DNA of 64,000 nucleotides from NCBI GenBank assembly GCA_000509225.1, contig BAOK01000001.1:1054001-1118000 (forward strand), in the 5' to 3' direction. The notes below the pieces were generated by a model. It saw nothing but the letters and a program-made list of their open reading frames with translations. It was not told the DNA's origin and did no database searches. This DNA comes from Parvibaculaceae bacterium Mf 1.05b.01. GTDB lineage: Bacteria; Pseudomonadota; Alphaproteobacteria; Parvibaculales; Parvibaculaceae. A program made the translations under genes and the position numbers. Below are positions 63,323 to 64,000 of the stretch, in pieces. How positions within the stretch are numbered: the stretch's first letter is position 1; each line of letters begins with the position of its first letter.

Positions 63323-64000
63323 TTAGTTCCAAATAGTCGGATGTTTACCGGTCCATGGCTTTGCCTGTTCCAGTTGACCCGCAAGGCGATAGAGCAGCCC
63401 TTCTTCACCAAAAGCGGCTGCAAACATGACACCGACAGGCAGGCCGGTCTCGCTCCAGTGGAGCGGCAAGGAGATGGCAGGCTGGCCCGTCGCGTTTTCA
63501 ATGGCCGTGAAAGGCACATAATCAATGACAGGGGCAAAGGCTTCTGCTGCATTGCGATTGCCGATGTCGATCCGCCCCAGTTCAATCGGTGGCGCGCCAA
63601 GGGTCGTCGTCATCCAGAGATCGTAGGTGGAATGGAAGCGGGCCATTTCCCGACCCAACATTTGAAAACCCGCAAGCGCATGCTGATATTGCGACGCTGA
63701 AACTTCTTTGCCGGCCTGGTAGAGGCCCCATGTGAGCCCTTCCAGTTCATTGTCTCCGGGTGTTTGTCCGGTCGCTGCGGCAAACGCATCAATTCCTGCA
63801 GCAAGGCCTGCCGCCCACACCGCCATGAATGCTTCAGACAGTATCTCCATGGGGATCGCAGGCGCTGCTTCTTCAACGATGTGCCCGAGCTCGCTCAGCA
63901 GTTTGGCTGTGTTTTCGATGGCCTTGACGCATTCTGGATCGAGAGGCTTACCTCCGAGGTCTTTTGTGCTGAAGGCGATGCGAATTTTGCCCGGGTCGCG
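63323..64000 (-). CDS. Amidase, copy 2 (5' end outside window)
   Basis: The C-terminal 225 residues of a second amidase, in the same orientation 36 bases upstream of the first. The visible part starts RDPGKIRIAFSTKDLGGKPL and is collinear with copy 1 (PGKLKIAYSSETPSKKPIDPE). It ends with AISLPLHWSETGLPVGVMF and LYRLAGQLEQAKPW, matching the same stretches of copy 1. The catalytic core lies beyond the right edge. Internal Met codons (for example at 63850) are not the start. Confidence 0.9.
   Translation of the reverse strand, partial: RDPGKIRIAFSTKDLGGKPLDPECVKAIENTAKLLSELGHIVEEAAPAIPMEILSEAFMAVWAAGLAAGIDAFAAATGQTPGDNELEGLTWGLYQAGKEVSASQYQHALAGFQMLGREMARFHSTYDLWMTTTLGAPPIELGRIDIGNRNAAEAFAPVIDYVPFTAIENATGQPAISLPLHWSETGLPVGVMFAAAFGEEGLLYRLAGQLEQAKPWTGKHPTIWN

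Noticed and set aside
1-64000. CRISPR array, insertion sequence, prophage or integron
   Set aside because: No spaced direct-repeat array, transposase, integrase or phage gene was found. The short tandem repeats at 13.8 and 58.7 kb have no spacers. Neither tRNA gene is followed by an integrase or a repeated 3' end.

Overview
The window looks like an ordinary chromosomal stretch of an alphaproteobacterium, with no plasmid, phage or insertion-sequence genes. Three things point there: a general L-amino-acid transporter of the AapJQMP type, a PopZ/DUF2497 gene next to valS, and the long run dgt-argS-SPOR-nagZ-scpAB-tatABC-serS-surE-pcm-M23-yajC-secDF. GC is moderate and codon use looks even throughout. 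A Parvibaculum-like or other Hyphomicrobiales-related marine lineage would fit, but that is an inference from gene content and not from a marker comparison.

Layout. 1-3.4 kb (minus strand): molybdate transporter modABC, with modC cut by the left edge, overlapping a cystathionine beta-lyase-like gene. 3.6-7.8 kb (plus): aapJQMP. 7.8-10.2 kb (minus): cysK, sseA and a GNAT gene form a sulfur/cysteine group. 10.4-13.7 kb: glutathione transferase, DUF899 protein, Nudix hydrolase and Cfa. 14-15.9 kb: a small exported Cys-rich protein, a two-unit DoxX-like protein, a strong hairpin, tRNA-Asn and a small membrane protein.

15.9-26.8 kb is the main accessory-looking region, an envelope polysaccharide locus. 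It holds a NodB-type deacetylase, two tandem CelD/Acetyltransf_6 paralogues that each carry a copy of the same upstream element, a Wzc/ExoP-like co-polymerase with an altered Walker A, a Wza-like lipoprotein, a GT4 glycosyltransferase, a polyprenyl-phosphate sugar-1-phosphate transferase and an O-antigen ligase/polymerase. No Wzx flippase is present in the window. The locus ends at tRNA-Cys.

26.8-36 kb: a Pcm-like methyltransferase with TolC, then popZ-valS, a DUF2852 protein, a class-A beta-lactamase-like hydrolase and a zinc alcohol dehydrogenase. 36-41 kb: a Sel1 protein, an EthD protein, an M81/MlrC peptidase overlapping an unrecognised membrane protein, xthA and erpA. 41-60 kb is the long housekeeping run named above. 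It is interrupted by a methyltransferase reading frame broken by one in-frame TGA directly after tatC. The Sec genes are followed by homologues of two mitochondrial complex I assembly factors (NDUFAF3-like and NDUFAF6-like) flanking a PuuD-like membrane protein. 60.4-64 kb (minus): trmFO and two tandem amidases, the second cut by the right edge.

I found no clear new defence, CRISPR or mobile system. The observations most worth a second look are the duplicated acyltransferase-plus-promoter unit and its unusual polysaccharide locus, the UGA-interrupted methyltransferase, and the Sec / complex I assembly neighbourhood. No gap between genes exceeds about 265 bases.
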